Assembly (NCBI RefSeq): GCF_001704415.2
Contig: NC_030831.1
Location: 44,438,134 to 44,502,133, forward strand
Source of the DNA: Capra hircus
Lineage: Eukaryota; Chordata; Mammalia; Artiodactyla; Bovidae
Length of the DNA: 64,000 nucleotides
Direction: 5' to 3'
A model generated the notes under the pieces. The model searched no databases and was not told the origin of the DNA. It saw only the letters and a program-made list of their open reading frames with translations. A program made the translations under genes and the position numbers. Every line of letters begins with the position of its first letter. The stretch's first letter is position 1. Below are positions 11,477 to 23,439 of the stretch, one piece after another.

Positions 11477-11685
11477 GAGGACGCCAGTCATAAAGAAGCT
11501 GCCTGTCAATGCAAGAGACATGAGATGTAGGTTTGATCCCTGGGTCAGGAAGATTCCCTGGAGGAGGGCATGGAAACCCACTCCAGTATTCTTGCCTGCA
11601 GAATCCCCATGGACAGAGGAGATTGGTAGGCTAGTCCATGGGGTCACAAAGAGTAGGACATGGCTGAAGGGACTGAGCATGTACA
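11477..11685 (+). mobile_element. Bov-tA SINE inside BovB copy 2
   Basis: Head with GGTTTGATCCCTGGGTCAGG, BovB-like body, end near GACTGAGCATG. Flanked by TACTCTGCATA (11466-11476) and TACTTTGCATA (11686-11696), a target-site duplication of BovB sequence with one mismatch. Confidence 0.92.
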
Positions 11686-12989
11686 TACTTTGCATATAAG
11701 TTAAATAAGCAGGGTGACAATATACAGCCTTGACATATTCCCTTACCAATTGTGAACCAGTCCGTTGTTCCATGTTTGGTTCTAACTGTTGCTTCTTGAC
11801 CTGCATATAGGTACATCAGTAGACAGGTAAGGTGGTCTGGTGTTCCCATCACTTTAAGAATTTTCCACAGTTTGTTATGATCCATGTGGTAGCTTTTGTG
11901 TAGTCAATGAAGCAGAAGTATTTCTGAAATTCCCCTTGCTTTTTCTATGATCCAGTAGATGTTGACAATCTGATCTCTGGTTCCTCTGCCTCTTCTAAAG
12001 CTTGAACATCTGAAAGTTCTCAGTTCATGTACTACTGAATGCTAGCTTGAAGGACTTTGAGCATTACTTTGCTAGTATGTGAAATTAATGTACAGTAATG
12101 TACAGTAGTTTGAGTATCCTTTGCTTTGCTTTTCTTGGGGGTTGGAATGAAAACTGAACTTTTCCAGTCCTGTGGCCACTGCTGAGTTTTCTGAATTTGC
12201 TGACATATTGAGAGCAGCACTTTAACAGCATCATCTTTTAGGATTTGAAATAGCTCAGTTGGAATTCCATACCTCCACTAGCTTTGTTCATAGTAATGCT
12301 TCCTAAGGCTCTCTTAACTTCACACTCTAGGATGTCTTGCTCTAGGTGAGTGACCACACTATCATGGTTATCTGGCTCATTGAGATCTTTCTTGTATAGT
12401 TCTTTGTGTATTCTTGGCACCTCTTCTTAATATTTTCTGCTTCTGTTAGGTCCTTGCAATTTCTGTCCTTTGTTTTGCCTATCCTTGCATGAAATGTTCC
12501 TTTGGTATTTCCAATTTTCTTAAAGAGATCTCTAGTCTCTCCCATTCTGTTGTTTTTCTCTATTTCTTTACATTGTTTGCTTAAGAAGTCTTTTTTTTAT
12601 CTCCTCTTGCTCATCTCTGCAACTCTGCATTCAGTTGGGTATATCTTTCCCTTTCTCCTTTGCTTTTTCCCTTCTTTTCTAAGCTATTTGTAAGGCCTCC
12701 TAGACAACCACTTTGCCTTCTTGAATTTCTTTTTCTTTGGGATACTTATGGTCACCACCTCCTCTACAATGTTATGAATCTCTGTCCATAGTTCTTCAGG
12801 CACCCAGTCTACCAGATCTAAGACCTTGAATCTATTTTTCACCCCCACTGTATAATCATAAGGGATTTGATTTAGGTCATACCTGAATGGTCTAGTGGTT
12901 TCCCTTACTTTCTTCAGTTTAAGCCTGAATTTTGCAATAAGGAGTTCACAATAGGCACCACAGTCATTTCCAGGTCTATTTTCCATAGA

Positions 12990-13580
12990 TAATCTTCACC
13001 ATTATCTGTGAAAGAAAAAAGAAAAGTTATGCTCATTTATAAACTAATGCTATCATTTTATTTTTTCAATATGAATGTGAAATTTGATAAAAATCGGTTC
13101 AGTCCCTATATCTCTTTATAAAACCTAATTCATATTTACTGTGATCTCTGTACAGAGAATGGGTGGAATATGCTACCAGCATTCAAAGGAAATATTCCTA
13201 AGGACCGATGGAAAAACCAAACCACAAATCCCACTGAAAATCTTGACATGATTCATAGCAAATGGACCAAATATTAGCTGTATTAGCCAACATTTTCACA
13301 AATTTTCGTGGAACAAGCAGAGACAAATACCAAAGCCAAGTAGCTAGTTTGCCCTCTAACTTCCTTTTAAGTAGTACCATCATAAGCATGGTTCAGTTCT
13401 CACTTTTGAGTCTCAGATGATTCTAGACCCATTGCCTTGCCTCTAAAAATGTAGAAACAAACTGTGACGCATCTTCTCCATGGTCCTCAGGGAAGTTAAT
13501 CTATTTCAGATTGGCAGATATTCGAGAGTCTTTCAGAGAATTTTCTTTCTCATTTTTATTTTCCCTCTCTGGTCGGTTCA
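12990..13580. other. Non-repeat interval
   Basis: AT-rich sequence between a BovB and an old LTR. No gene or repeat recognised. Confidence 0.5.
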
Positions 13581-13582
13581 GT

Positions 13583-13985
13583 GATGAAAGGTTACAGACT
13601 AAGTGTTTGTGTCCCACCCCCTAATTCATTTGTTGAATGCTGATACCTAATGTGATGATATTAGGAAGTGGGGGCCTTTGAGAAGTGATTAGATCATGAG
13701 AGTGAACCCTCATGAATAGGATTAGTGCCCATACAAAATAGCCCTCCAAAATACATATTTATATAAAATTTTAAAAAGAGACCCCAGAGAGCTCCCTTGC
13801 CCCTCCCACCATGTGAAAACACAGCTAGAAGCCAGCCATCTATAACCAGGAGACTGGCCCTCATCCAACACTGACTTTGGCACCTTGATCTTGGACTTCC
13901 CAGCTTCTAGAACTGTCAGAAATAAATCTTTGTTGTGTAATCTAACAAAGGTATTTTTGTTATAATACCTCAAATGAACTGACAG
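13583..13985 (+). mobile_element. ERVL-MaLR LTR (MLT1A-like)
   Basis: Matches the well-known MLT1A-type LTR order: GTTTGTGTCCC, AATGTGATGATATTAGGAAG, TGATTAGATCATGAGAGTG, CCCTCATGAATAGGATTAG, AGACCCCAGAGAGCTCCC, CACCATGTGAAAACACAGC, CTTGATCTTGGACTTCC, and AATAAAT near the 3' end. An extra stretch of about 30 bases lies at 13730-13765. It is an old non-coding remnant of a retrovirus-like element. Confidence 0.88.
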
Positions 13986-14185
13986 GGAACATAGTGAGTT
14001 AAGCCCCATAAATCTCTGCAGAGACACTTAGAAACATCAGAATCTTTCATGATTACTTTGAAGAAACATGTTTTCACTGTGATTCCATTCTAACAATTTT
14101 CCTGTGGCCCAGCAGATTTGGCAACCTAAGATATAGTAACTTGCAAAACATATCCTTTCATAAACTAGTGTCCAGGGTGGCGTTT

Positions 14186-14612
14186 TGTTGTTGTTCAGTC
14201 AACCAGTCATGTCTGACTCTTTGTGACGCCATGGACTACAGCATGCCAGGCTTCTCTACCCCCTCACCATCTCTCAAAGTTTGCCCAAGTTCATGTACAT
14301 TGCACCAGTGATGCAATCCAGCCATCTCATCCTCTGATGCCCTCTTCCCCTTCTGCCCTCAATCTTTCCTACCATCAGGGACTTTTCCAATGTGTCAGTT
14401 TTTCACATCAGATGACCAAAATATGAAGTTTCAGCTCAGCATCAGTCCTTCCAACGAGTATTCAGGGTTGATTTCCCTTAAGGTTGATGTGTTTGATCTC
14501 GTTACCATCCAAGGGACTCTCAGGAGTCTTCTTCAGCACCACAGTTCAAAGGCATCAATTCTTCAGTGCTCCACCTTCTTTATGGTCCAGCTCTCAGATG
14601 GTGTTTACCCAA
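14186..14612 (-). mobile_element. BovB 3' fragment
   Basis: Antisense BovB 3' end beginning TTGTTGTTCAGTC and running into the C-terminal coding part. 5'-truncated near 14612. More diverged than most copies here. Confidence 0.92.
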
Positions 14613-14631
14613 CAATATATTAATCATAAGG

Positions 14632-14800
14632 GCCTCCTAGGTGGCGCAGTGGTAGAGAACCCACCTATCAGTGCAGGAGATGTAAGAGATGCAAGTTTGA
14701 TCCCTGGGTCAGGAAGATACATTGGAGCAAGAAAGTTCACCCACTCCAGTATTCTTGCCAGGAGACTCCCATGGAAAGAGGAACCTGGCAGGCTAGGACC
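14632..14800 (+). mobile_element. Bov-tA SINE (diverged, incomplete)
   Basis: Head GGGCCTCCTAGGTGGCGCAG, B-box-like GTTTGATCCCTGG, body CCCACTCCAGTATTCTTGCC, ending within the body near AGGCTAGGACC. The terminal GTCGGACACGACTGAGC part is missing or unrecognisable. Confidence 0.85.
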
Positions 14801-14934
14801 TAAAGCATCCTACAGAATCATCTAAATAGTATATCTTTTATCACTAGGTGATGGCTACATTCAAAGTGTCCAGTGGAGGACTCCAAAGAGGCCATGGGGA
14901 AAGACAGAACACTAAAAAAATAAAGAAACTGAGT

Positions 14935-15295
14935 CACAATTCAAGTAATAACAAACTGATAAATTGAACTTCATTAAAATTAAAAACTTCTGCTCTGCAA
15001 AAGACACTAATAAGAGAATGAAAAGACGACACAGACTGGGGGAAAATATTTGCAATATAAATATCTGATAAAGGACTTATATCTAAAATATACAAAGAAC
15101 TTTAAAAAGCAACAATAGGAAATCAAACAGGTCAACTTAAAAATGGACTAAAGATCTGATCAGATACCTCACCAAAGATGGCAAATAAATATATGAAAAA
15201 ATGCTCAATATCATCTGACATTAAGGAAATTTAAATTGAAACAAAAATGAGATACTTGCACATGCATATCAGAATGGTTGAAATTCAGAAAAGAT
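14935..15295 (+). mobile_element. Old L1 (L1M) ORF2 fragment
   Basis: Sense L1 ORF2 3' portion, e.g. 'AAAACTTCTGCTCTGCAAAAG' and 'AAAATGCTCAATATCATCTGAC', with many substitutions. It is interrupted at about 15296 and resumes near 15746. Confidence 0.85.
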
Positions 15296-15745
15296 TCACT
15301 GAACTACACGGGTAGCTCAAAAAATGGTGGCATCAGGCTCCAGAGGCTGCTATTCCAGTCACTCTTCCCAAAGTAGCCCCATCCTGAGGAATCTTGGGGC
15401 TCTATAGGGGTGGCATGAGAACCCTGGGATGAGAAGCACCTGTGTTCTTTTCTATCTCCATCTGAACCCCTGGCAACCCACTGATATTTTTGCCATCTCT
15501 GTGGCTTGTCTTCCCTGATGTGCCCCATGTGGTGGGGATCATATGAGGTGTGACCTTTTCAGATAGCTTCTTTCAATTGGTAATATGCATTTGGAGTTTT
15601 CTGCATGTCTTCCTGTGGCGAGGTAGTTAATTTCCTTTGTCTCTAAATTGCCTGGATACACCCCATTTCATGTATCTTCTCTCCTGTTAAGTGACATCTT
15701 GGTTGTTTCCATGTTTGGGTAATTACAAATAAAGCTGCTATAAGC
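15296..15745 (-). mobile_element. Old L1 3' end in opposite orientation
   Basis: The right part (about 15545-15745) is antisense L1M near the ORF2 end ('TGGTTGTTTCCATGTTTGGG', 'AATTACAAATAAAGCTGCTA'). The minus strand then contains 'AGTGGGTTGCCAGGGGTTC' (about 15466-15486), typical of an L1M 3' UTR. 15300-15460 is probably the same element but too diverged to be sure. It breaks up the sense L1M of 14935-16370. Confidence 0.6.
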
Positions 15746-16370
15746 ATAAAAAATATAACTGACAATATCAATTGCTGACAAGGATATAAAGTGAGAGGAA
15801 TTATCGCTTATTGCTGTTTACAGCTACTTTGGAAGATATTTTGGCAGCTTCTTACAAAGCTAAACCTAATTCTGCCATACAATCCAATAATTATACACTT
15901 AAGTACTCACGGAACTGAAAAAGTATGTCCACACAAAAATCTGCACATAAATGTATATAGCACTATATTCACAACTGCCAAAAACTAGACATGTTCTATT
16001 GTTCAGTCTGTAAACGGATAATTAAATGTTGATATATCCATGTAATGGAATGTTATTTGGTGATTAAGAGAGAATATGGTCTATGAAACTTTAAGGAGAT
16101 ATGTTCATCTTTGATGCCTGTTGCCAGGTTAAAGAAACCAGTGAGGGGGCTGTTGTATCACATTCCAGAAAATGAAGAATTGATAGGATGGTAAAAAGAT
16201 TAGTGGTTATGGAGGGAAAATGGGTTAAATAAGAAAAGCACCAGGGATACTTGAAGCCATTGAAACCATCCTATATGTTACTGTAATGGTGGATACATGA
16301 CACTATGAAATTGTCAAATCCCATAGCCTTCTACAGCACAAGGAGTGAATGTATACACATTTTTAAACAT
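15746..16370 (+). mobile_element. Old L1 (L1M) ORF2 end and 3' UTR
   Basis: Resumes the 14935 element: 'AACTGACAATATCAATTGCTGAC', then the region equivalent to 'CACAACTGCCAAAAACT', then 3' UTR with 'TACTGTAATGGTGGATACATGACA'. No intact reading frame. Confidence 0.82.
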
Positions 16371-16775
16371 AATTTAGGAAATAAAAGAATTTCAGGATGA
16401 AATGCCAAATGTGGCAAAACAGCCTAGCTATATTATAAGTTCTGATATAAACTTACAGAAGAGAACAGGGACAAAAAGTGCTGACTTGAATAACTGGAAA
16501 TGAGTAGAATCTGTAAGACTAATTAAAAAAAATTGACATAACTGAACTCTTGCTGATAAAGTTGTCTTCCGTGGGTTAACAATTCTAGTACCACTGTACA
16601 TAATGGTACAATTAAAATGAGTAACAGTTGAAGAGAGCCAGGTTTCTCAATGTTGAAGCGGGATATTACAAACAAACAAGGAGAGAAGCCTAGAAAAATC
16701 CATGTGGTAATGGATTAGAGTTGAAGAATCCATATGCATTTAGACTAATACAGGTGGTGACATATAGAAAAACAT

Positions 16776-16812
16776 TTATGTATGTATATACATATATATA
16801 CATACATACACA
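16776..16812. repeat. TATG/TATA/TACA microsatellite
   Basis: Imperfect tetranucleotide tract, TATGTATG then a TATA core then CATACATACA. It is partly self-complementary. Confidence 0.85.
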
Positions 16813-17009
16813 TGCTCTGTCAGCTGATCCTGTAATAACAGCACACCTAGCACCCAGATGTTATTTTCTAATATCATTGTCCAGTAAAAAGAACTAGGGT
16901 CCCTTGGACAAGTGGCGGATTCTAGGACTGGGGCAAGAAATACATAACATGAGCCTGGAGCATCTTGTACAGCCAGTATGGAAGTGTTCAGAAAAAAGTA
17001 CAGTGGTAG

Positions 17010-17031
17010 GAATAAATAAATAAATAAATAG
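17010..17031. repeat. (AAAT)n microsatellite
   Basis: Five to six AAAT units in a row. Confidence 0.9.
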
Positions 17032-17357
17032 AGGGAAAGACATAAATCTCCCTTGTAGAAGAGTTATAAATAATATATGTAGATACTGCACCCTCGATAG
17101 AGTTAAAGCATATCTCTCCATACTTTAAGCATTTGGGCTACACATAGAAACTTCCAAAGAGTACAGTAAATACAGAAAGAGGGAAAGGTGGCCATGGAAG
17201 AGTAATTTTACAGTAGAGAAAGATAATACCACCTGAGTCAAGTGATTAAGGGTCACCAACAATGATAAACCATGTTGATGAAATATTTCCCTGATATGCT
17301 TCAGTGAAAATGGCACTTTATGTCTGTGATCTTCCCCCCCAGATACTGAAACATTGA

Positions 17358-18050
17358 TGCTGAGAGCTGTGTGCTACGCCAGGATTCGTGACCTCCAGAG
17401 AAGAGGATTTCGATCCTGGGTCAGAGACCAGGCTTGACCAATGGAGGTTTTTGTGTAACAAAATTTTATTAAAGTATAAGAGAGACAGAGAAAACTTCTA
17501 ACATAGACATCAGAAGGGGGCAGAAAGAATGCCCCCTTGCTAGTTTTCAGCAAGGTGTTTTATGTCTGTTAGCAAGCTATTAATTAGATAAGAGAGACAT
17601 GTCCAGGCTGAGAGAGTTTCACCAGGCCTGTCTCCCATCATATGTATTTTTGAGATAGAATGTCATGGAGTGTGTCATCCCCGGCCATAAAACAATTGAC
17701 ATGGATACTGGTTTGTTGAGTCATTATCAGCCCAAGGTTTGAGAAAAGAAAAAAAAGTTAGTTTAGGCAAAACCATTTTGAAGAAAGGCAGACTTTAAAG
17801 CAAATACATAGTTTCATTAACATAACTTAAAAAAAATCTCCATAAGAAAAATGCATTGGTTAGCTCAAGGCAGAGGTGTCAGTCAACACAGAGTTAAAAG
17901 AAGCCTCTTTTAATTTTGTTTAGAGAAGGGAAAAAAAGTCTTCCATTTGCAGTTTATTTCCTCCCACCACTTGCGAACTTCTGGCCTTCATACCTGTTAT
18001 GCTCTCAGTACTCACAACCCACACCCTCTCCCAACCTCCCCCACTGAACA
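17358..18050 (-). mobile_element. Solo LTR of an endogenous retrovirus
   Basis: Read on the minus strand it starts TGTTCAGTGGGGGAGG (from 18050) and ends near CTCTCAGCA (about 17358). It carries AATAAA (plus-strand TTTATT at 17465-17470) about 100 bases before its end, followed by a segment containing GACCCAGGATCGAAATCC. The polyadenylation signal followed by a short R/U5-like end is LTR architecture. No internal gag, pol or env sequence adjoins it, so it is solo. I found no convincing target-site duplication. The family name is uncertain (a ruminant LTR class). Confidence 0.7.
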
Positions 18051-20249
18051 GGGATAGTAACAAATGAGAGATCAATCTTTACGCCACGGTGATTTTAGAG
18101 TTGTTTGTTTCAGAGGTTTGAAAGGCAGATTGCCACAGATTTCTTTGAAAATATAGAAGATACATTCCACACTAACAGAATAATGCAAATATATCCATAC
18201 ATACAGAAACTGGTATGCAGATTTCAGGAGCCCATGTATTGATTTTCACTGGGAGAAATGCTATAGCCAGTATCAACTCAGAACTCTACCTACCAGAGTG
18301 GTGCTTTGAAATCCTTCCACAATTAGACCCTTTATTTTGACTTTTATTTTGGATTTGATTGATGTAATAGTTTTCCTCTCATCATGGCCCAAATAATTTG
18401 AAATCCATGTTATCTCTTGGTTTTTAATTCCTGGGAGGCCAGATGAGTGAAGAATGACAAGCAGTGGTCTTAGGTATCTATGGAGTCCAGTAATGCAGAA
18501 AATATCTCTTTTGCATTGGGAGAAACTGACTGAGCTTTTGGTGTTGTATTGGCTCCCCAGGACCGAGGACAGCTAACAGGAGTTTAATGAACAGACTTTC
18601 TAGTTTCAAGCATGCCAGTAAAATGTCATTTTCTATATGGTTTCTTGATCTGACCCTCTCCTATGTTTCTAGACCTGGGCACATTTATGAAGTTGTATCT
18701 GATATTGACTAAAAGCAACCATACTTGAACATTAATGTCACCATATATAGCCTTCATTCTGGCCTGATTCAGCTCCCCTAACACTCCTCTTCACTCACTT
18801 TGCATTATAATAAGTATCTGAGTTGCCACTTCCCTTGTTCCCCTAGTTTCCCCAGGTTAATCCGTGGTATCTGGTGGTAAAAACAAGTATTGGTATCAGT
18901 TGTGTAATTTAGCTTCATTTAAAAAGAAATTTGTAGGATGTAGTTTTGCAGTTTTATTTAAATTATTTGTGGGAATAAAAGTGTTTACTTATGTATCTGC
19001 TTATTTGTGAATGATGTAATTATTTTCTGGCAATCTAGCAGCTTTCTTAAGTCAGCAAGCACAGTGTGGCACTGCTGAGTTTTACAAGTAAATCTCAATG
19101 GCTAGAAGCCCAAGTTTTCCCAGATTTCTTCTCCCTCAAGCAATGCTTGGGATCACTGAAGAGACTTATATCTATTAAGAGTCAGCCAGCCAAATTAAGA
19201 TCACCCATGGCTTCCAGGTTCCATTAGCTCCCCAGAGTATCCTTAGCTATATTAAGCTCCTATGGTTGATAGAGATTAGAATATGTTCAACCCAAGGCTT
19301 CTGGATCTAGAACAAACCTGCTGAAACTTTCCAGTCGGAAATCCATGTTGCAACTACTGTGACAGAAGGTGACCTTTTCTAACTTATAGCCTTTGTGGAG
19401 ATGGGAGCTGGTAAGAAGGAGGTACAAAATTAAGAGTCACGAACCCACAAGTGTAATAACTTCCAGTGATACAAACCTCAACTCATACACACTGACTTTT
19501 TCACAGGAGAAGAGTACAAGGCCGAATCTCAATTTCAGCTGCCCCAGTGTATTCAGAATCTTCATTTCCCAAGACTTTTTGACAAGATGTTCCTCTATCC
19601 CTGTAAATGAACACATTTGTTATAGTTCACTTTGTTCTTATCACCATGATTGCACCTAAACCCTAGCATCAGTGCAGGCAAGGTAACTTGGTAAGTACTC
19701 CATTGCACACGTTCATAGTAACAAATAATAGACACAAACTAGTTTACAATAATGAGAATTTCTTTAAGCTTACCAGGAAAATTACATTTTCCAGTTACCC
19801 TTTATATTTTTGTTCTCAGAAAAAATATACTTATTTATGTTTATACCTATATTTAAAAACATCAATGAGCTCCTGTATACTAAATCAGAATCCAAGTGGT
19901 AACAGAAGTCAAAAGGAAAGGTTTTCTTCCTAGTTTGTTCATGGTCAAGAGTGTATAATTTCTTCTGTCCTGACAAACAGAAAGTTAGCTTTATCTACAA
20001 CATTATTGAATTTTGAAATTATTAAAAAATTTTTGAATTATAGAATTTGAAATTATTGAATTTCAACATTATTGAAAATAAAAGATGTGAACATGGTATG
20101 AAAGTGACAATGTCTACTAACTCATTATGAGAATATACATAAGGTGATTGTCAGATAAATGTTAGAATTTCCTTCAATGCACACATAACATTTAGCACAG
20201 GATACAGACAGGTCAGATTGCTTTTGAATACTAAGAAATAGAACTTCTG
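18051..20249. other. Non-repeat interval
   Basis: Two kilobases with no recognised gene or repeat apart from an AT-rich local repeat at 19998-20085. Open frames up to 88 codons (19393-19659) show no familiar motif. Confidence 0.45.
19998..20085. repeat. AT-rich local direct and inverted repeats
   Basis: CAACATTATTGAA occurs twice (about 19998 and 20064). 20047-20066 is a small hairpin with arms TTGAAATT and AATTTCAA around ATTG. Confidence 0.75.
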
Positions 20250-20258
20250 AATTTAGTT

Positions 20259-20465
20259 TTATTTGCTAAGTTGTGTTCTACTCTTTTGTATCCCCATGGA
20301 CGATAGCCCATGAGGCTCCTCTGTCCATGGGATTTCCCAGGCAAGAATACTGGAATGTGTTGCCATTTCCTTCTCCAGGAAATCTTCCTATCTCAGGTAT
20401 TGAACCCACATCTCCTGCATTGGCAGGCAGAATCTTTACCACTGAGCCACCAGGGAAGTCCTCTA
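20259..20465 (-). mobile_element. Bov-tA SINE
   Basis: Antisense Bov-tA whose head lies at the right end (ACTGAGCCACCAGGGAAGTCC). Exact 9-bp target-site duplication AATTTAGTT at 20250-20258 and 20466-20474. Confidence 0.95.
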
Positions 20466-20474
20466 AATTTAGTT

Positions 20475-21575
20475 ATACCATTTTAATTCATAGTTGAAAA
20501 CAGTTAATGAGGTTAATCTGACAGTGGAATAGAATATTCTAAGAGACACTCTGGATTTTGGATTTGGATATCTTCCAAAATTATTTGAAAAACAATGTAC
20601 ACTTCTTCTTAGGCTTTCTACATCTATTAAATATTTAGTTTGTAATAAAATGATAATAATGACTTGTATTTGTGTACTTCCTCATTTCCCAAAGCACTGT
20701 CAAATCCATTGTTTTACCTGATTTTCCAATATCTCTATAAGATAGTTAAAGAGAACTAACACCTGGTTTTAAAATGAGAAAAAGAAATACAGACAGGACT
20801 CAGGAGCCTTATTGAAGTCAACACAAATAGAATATTAGAGTCTAGAAATTAGTTCTACAAGATTTCGGTCAAGGTCTTTCTATACCTCATATTGTCCAAA
20901 TGATTAAGTCAAAATTTGAATCTGGCATGACTGAGCAACTTCACTTCTTCACTTCAGTTAGCCTGCTGAGCAATATTTGGCAAATTAGTTATCATTCCTA
21001 AGCCTCAGTTTCCTCATCTATAAAATGGGAACATTTCTCACAACTCCATTAATGCTTTTGTGAAGATTTATGTAAAAACATGTATGTAAAATTACCAGAC
21101 CTTGTTTAAGTACTCAATAAATATTCACTCTTTTCCTCTTACTTTCATTATTTACAGAAAGACCTAGTCACACTGTCACAGTTCCTTTGAATACAAATTT
21201 GCAAAACCACCATCAGTTTCTACCCAGAACTAGGAAGAAATTAAGTTAAGAAATCATATCAAGTAGGAAATTCAGTGGAGAGAGGCTGTCTGCTGGGCAT
21301 TCTGACATCTCTGAATGGTTCTGCCCAACTTTGTTAGATAGCTTGCTTCACCTACAGGTCTTTACGAGAGCAGCCTGCTTTGAAAGATTCACCTCCTCCC
21401 ATCCACATGGTCATGGATGTCCTTGGCATACATCATCCTAGTTGACTTGACTAAAAAGACCCTGTGGCTTAGCAGTATAGAAAGAGAATCATCCAGCTTT
21501 GGGTTATACCCCCACACAGCTACAGGGCATTATTTTGACACTCTTCCAATTGGAGTTCTATGAAATTTCAAGGTA
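20475..21575. other. Mostly non-repeat interval
   Basis: Contains one clear MIR (20990-21135). A possible second, badly decayed MIR-like stretch at 20690-20830 is not firm. No gene recognised. Confidence 0.45.
20990..21135 (-). mobile_element. MIR SINE fragment
   Basis: 'CCTCAGTTTCCTCATCTATAA', 'AATGGGAACATTTCTCACAAC', then 'TACTCAATAAATATTCACT' follow the reverse-complement MIR consensus order closely. Confidence 0.85.
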
Positions 21576-21578
21576 CCT

Positions 21579-21772
21579 TGGGGTCACGAAGAGTTGGACA
21601 CGACTGAGTGACTTCACTTTCACTTTTCACTTTCATGCATTGGAGAAGGAAATGGCAACCCACTCCAATGTTCTTGCCTGGAGAATCCCAGGGACGGGGG
21701 AGCTTGGTGGGCTGCCGTCTATGGGGTCGCACAGAGTTGGACACGACTGAAGCAACTTAGCAGCTTAGCAGT
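21579..21772 (+). mobile_element. BOV-A2 SINE (partial dimer)
   Basis: End of a first monomer (GGGGTCACGAAGAGTTGGAC), the linker CACTTTCACTTTTCACTTTC, then a full second monomer ending GACACGACTGAAGCAACTTAGC. Lacks a tRNA-like head, as expected for BOV-A2. Confidence 0.92.
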
Positions 21773-21774
21773 AG

Positions 21775-23427
21775 GATCAAAGAAGTCAGAGGACAACAGA
21801 CAAGCACTGAAAAGGTTGAGGGAGATGTGGGTCAGAGCCTCAATCAACAGCTAAGTATTATCTCAATAAAGGCTTTTCACCTCTCTGAGCTTCCTATTCT
21901 TTGAGTACAAAACAAAGTAGGTAGAGATGTATTTAGACCCATTTTTACAATCTTGTGAGTCTATGATGCAAAGTGACCTTGCAGGTTTTGGTCCAAGAAT
22001 GTCAAAAAACAAAGCCATACAGAGTCCAGTAAAGGAACAAAAATAGCATGGGAAATCTAAGGCAGTAAAAGGGGAATGATATCTCATTCATCAAGGTGTA
22101 AACCAGGAGCTGAAAGACTTGTCTACCAGCTAACAAGAGCATTGAAAGAAACCATAGGTGAGATGGGTAAATTTGAGAGAGGAAGCAGGATGGGAAGTGT
22201 ATGAAAGAGTAGTGAAGGCAAGCAAATCCCAGAGAAATTTTGAGAGTTGCCTGAGGAGACAGAATTAGGCTAGGAAGCCTTCTCTGTGAGAAAATGTGTT
22301 TTGGCCACAGAGAGAGAAAGATGTCACCTGGTCTGTTCATTCTAGGTCCCTCCTTCCTCCCAATCATCTTCTATTTGTTGTCAAGTTATTCATCCTAATT
22401 CTATGAGGTACTCATTGGGGTATCTTATTATGGGCTGTGAAATAAGGCGTAATTTGACAGAGTCTTGAACGATGAGTAGGAACTCACAGCAGGTGGGGCC
22501 GTTGAACTCCAAATAGGAAGAAGGACAGAGGAGCATCTATTTTATGGAGCATCTCTTTCATTGCAGGTGCTGTGCTAGGTGCATTGCATACATCTCATAC
22601 AAACCACACAACGCCACCAGTAAAAAATCATTATTATCCCCATCTTACAAGTGAGGAAGAGGAGGCTCAGCGCATAAACAATTTGCCTGGTCACTCAACT
22701 CTCAACTCTAAAACCTACACTATGTCCATTAATGCAGTTTTTCCTTTTCCACTGTTCCTCTCAACACATGCAAAGTCATAAAGTTGCAAAATAATAAGGT
22801 TTATTGGAAAGCACTGTCTGCTTTCTCTGTGATCAGAGTAAGTATAGTTAAGTGGGGTGTGACAGTTGGAGATACTGGTTCAAAAGATAGGTTGAGGCCA
22901 ACTAGAACTGGTCTTGAGACTTTTTAAAATGTAATCTTGTGGACAATGGGAGACTATTGAAGTTTTGAAGGGATGATGACAGAAGACAGACAAATTGACA
23001 TCTGATAAGTCTGGCCTCTAGGTATGGTGCCTGGCACTGCCTCATTCACCATTGGTTACATAATAAATCAGAATCATTTTTATTCTTTAGAAATATCATC
23101 ATCTAGAACAGGTATAGGTATTTCCAAGTTGCCGCTAATATCTGTGATTCAAGTTCTCTAGGCTCTGTCATCTGGAAATTAGGTCCAAAGACCTACAGGT
23201 GTCAAGCCCATTCTCCTAATCTGAGGAGGTAAGAAATACAGTTGCAAGCACCCAGTTCATTTTACCTATCAGACTCCAGACAAGAGAATATTCTCTTTAA
23301 ATAAGTGTTCCTTGGTGGGGATCCCATCAACAAGCCTCCATTCCCATCAACAAGCCTCCATAAACCAGTGACACACAAAAAGTTCTCATTTTCCCATTGG
23401 AATCTTGAATTCATGTTTCCTTCATGT
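21775..23427. other. Mostly non-repeat interval
   Basis: No gene recognised. The longest frame (22002-22367, minus, 121 codons) is hydrophobic and resembles no known family. One MIR is listed separately. Confidence 0.45.
22535..22720 (+). mobile_element. MIR SINE
   Basis: 'GTGCTGTGCTAGGTGCATTGCATACAT', then 'TTATTATCCCCATCTTACAAG', 'GAGGCTCAGCGCATAAACAA' and 'TTGCCTGGTCACTCA' match the sense MIR core in order. Confidence 0.88.
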
Positions 23428-23439
23428 TTTATGAACCAT

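Larger units (their letters stand above)
10577..12980 (-). mobile_element. BovB LINE, copy 2 (5'-truncated)
   Basis: Antisense BovB from its 3' end (10577) to within the endonuclease domain near 12980, so it is 5'-truncated. Minus-strand peptides at 11631-11885 (DHNKLWKIL; CQGCILSPC, the RT motif B region), 12032-12220 and 12684-12986 (linker) show the expected domain order but with frameshifts and stops. Two insertions interrupt it, at 11071-11125 and 11477-11685. Confidence 0.93.
16371..17350. other. Non-repeat interval with two microsatellites
   Basis: AT-rich sequence with a TATG/TACA tract and an AATA tract (listed separately). No gene recognised. Confidence 0.5.

Noticed and set aside
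13722..14027. A 101-codon minus-strand frame
   Set aside because: Most of it overlaps an MLT1A-like LTR in antisense. It shows no protein motif.
15304..15528. A processed pseudogene on the minus strand
   Set aside because: The 74-codon frame matches no gene that I know. Adjacent sequence is L1 3' end, and an L1 3' UTR-like word lies within it.
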